6,088 nucleotides of DNA from contig NVSR01000090.1 in NCBI GenBank assembly GCA_002401295.1, forward strand, positions 1,825 to 7,912, given 5' to 3'. Every line of letters starts with the position of its first letter. Position 1 is the first letter of the stretch. This DNA is from SAR324 cluster bacterium. Lineage in GTDB: Bacteria; SAR324; XYD2-FULL-50-16. The notes under the pieces are model-generated. The model had not been told where the DNA came from. It searched no databases and worked only from the letters and a program-made list of their open reading frames with translations. Positions 5,888 through 6,088 of this stretch are shown piece by piece. Made by a program: the position numbers and the translations under genes.

Positions 5888-6088
5888 TTATCTCTTTTAA
5901 AGCATTCGCGTTTAACAGTTAATCATGCCCTAGAGAAAGGTCTCCGTAGCTACACCCCGTTTCCACCTATAAAGTTATAGAGAAACGGTAGCGCCGCCCT
6001 AGGATGATAAAAATACATGGATTAATGCAAGATGATTGGTTCCATTTTTATTCCGGTACTTACCTTTCAGGTGCTCTCTTTTTTTCGG
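5888..6088. other. Upstream region of the AraC-type regulator
   Basis: No coding frame is visible. The region should contain the regulator's promoter on the minus strand, but no convincing -35/-10 pair was found. The main structure is the compound hairpin at 5949-5992. GCCCTAG occurs on either side of that hairpin (5927-5933 and 5996-6002). The run of eight Ts near 6078-6085 follows only a four-base-pair ACCT/AGGT hairpin and is not called a terminator. Confidence 0.4.
5949..5992. promoter_or_regulatory. Compound inverted repeat upstream of the regulator, possible operator or leader hairpin
   Basis: Nested complementary arms: inner CTATAA/TTATAG (5967-5972 and 5975-5980), middle CCGTTTC/GAAACGG (5957-5963 and 5982-5988), outer GCTA/TAGC (5949-5952 and 5989-5992, with a four-base bulge on the left). 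Seventeen pairs in all, interrupted by a small internal loop (three bases against one) and the bulge. No T-run follows on either strand, which argues against a standard terminator. Its place 65-110 bp before the regulator start suits autoregulation or a 5' leader structure. Confidence 0.4.

Noticed and set aside
6062..6085. Terminator at the right edge (ACCT-TTC-AGGT then T-run)
   Set aside because: The stem is only four base pairs and separated from the T-run by six bases; too weak to call.

Overview
The window looks like chromosomal DNA of a Gram-negative bacterium of moderate GC content (low to mid forties by eye, not counted). The protein families (DUF3141, 3-hydroxybutyrate dehydrogenase, YqhD, an AraC regulator with a DJ-1/PfpI-like sensor) are most familiar from Proteobacteria, but the sequence alone does not fix the lineage. 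Two intergenic repeats, a heptanucleotide array and a 'TTCTTCGTGG'-type inverted repeat, suggest a genome with many small dispersed repeats. I see no phage, transposase, CRISPR, tRNA or rRNA.

Layout: (1) 1-2051, minus strand: a long reading frame, its 3' end cut off by the window edge, encoding a DUF3141 protein. This is an alpha/beta-hydrolase-type protein related to poly(3-hydroxyalkanoate) synthases, with a cysteine nucleophile box. (2) 2052-2562: a divergent intergenic region ending in a heptamer array (consensus ATAACTG) directly before the ribosome binding site of the next gene. (3) 2563-3321, plus strand: D-3-hydroxybutyrate dehydrogenase (bdhA), followed by a hairpin terminator. (4) 3322-3718: intergenic region with an AT-rich palindrome and a 112-bp element bounded by a perfect 16-bp inverted repeat. 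(5) 3719-4879, plus strand: YqhD-type NADPH-dependent aldehyde/alcohol dehydrogenase. (6) 4904-5884, minus strand: GlxA/FtrA-type AraC regulator, convergent with yqhD. (7) 5885-6088: its upstream region, with a compound hairpin.

How they may work together (inference): DUF3141 and bdhA share a divergent control region and both point to polyhydroxybutyrate or 3-hydroxybutyrate metabolism; BdhA interconverts 3-hydroxybutyrate and acetoacetate. YqhD reduces reactive or short-chain aldehydes with NADPH, and the neighbouring AraC regulator is a natural candidate to control it, as AraC-type YqhC does for E. coli yqhD, although here the regulator is of a different type and convergent. No completely new system is evident. 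The least explained items are the heptamer array in the bdhA leader, the noncoding inverted-repeat element upstream of yqhD, and the role of the Cys-box DUF3141 protein.
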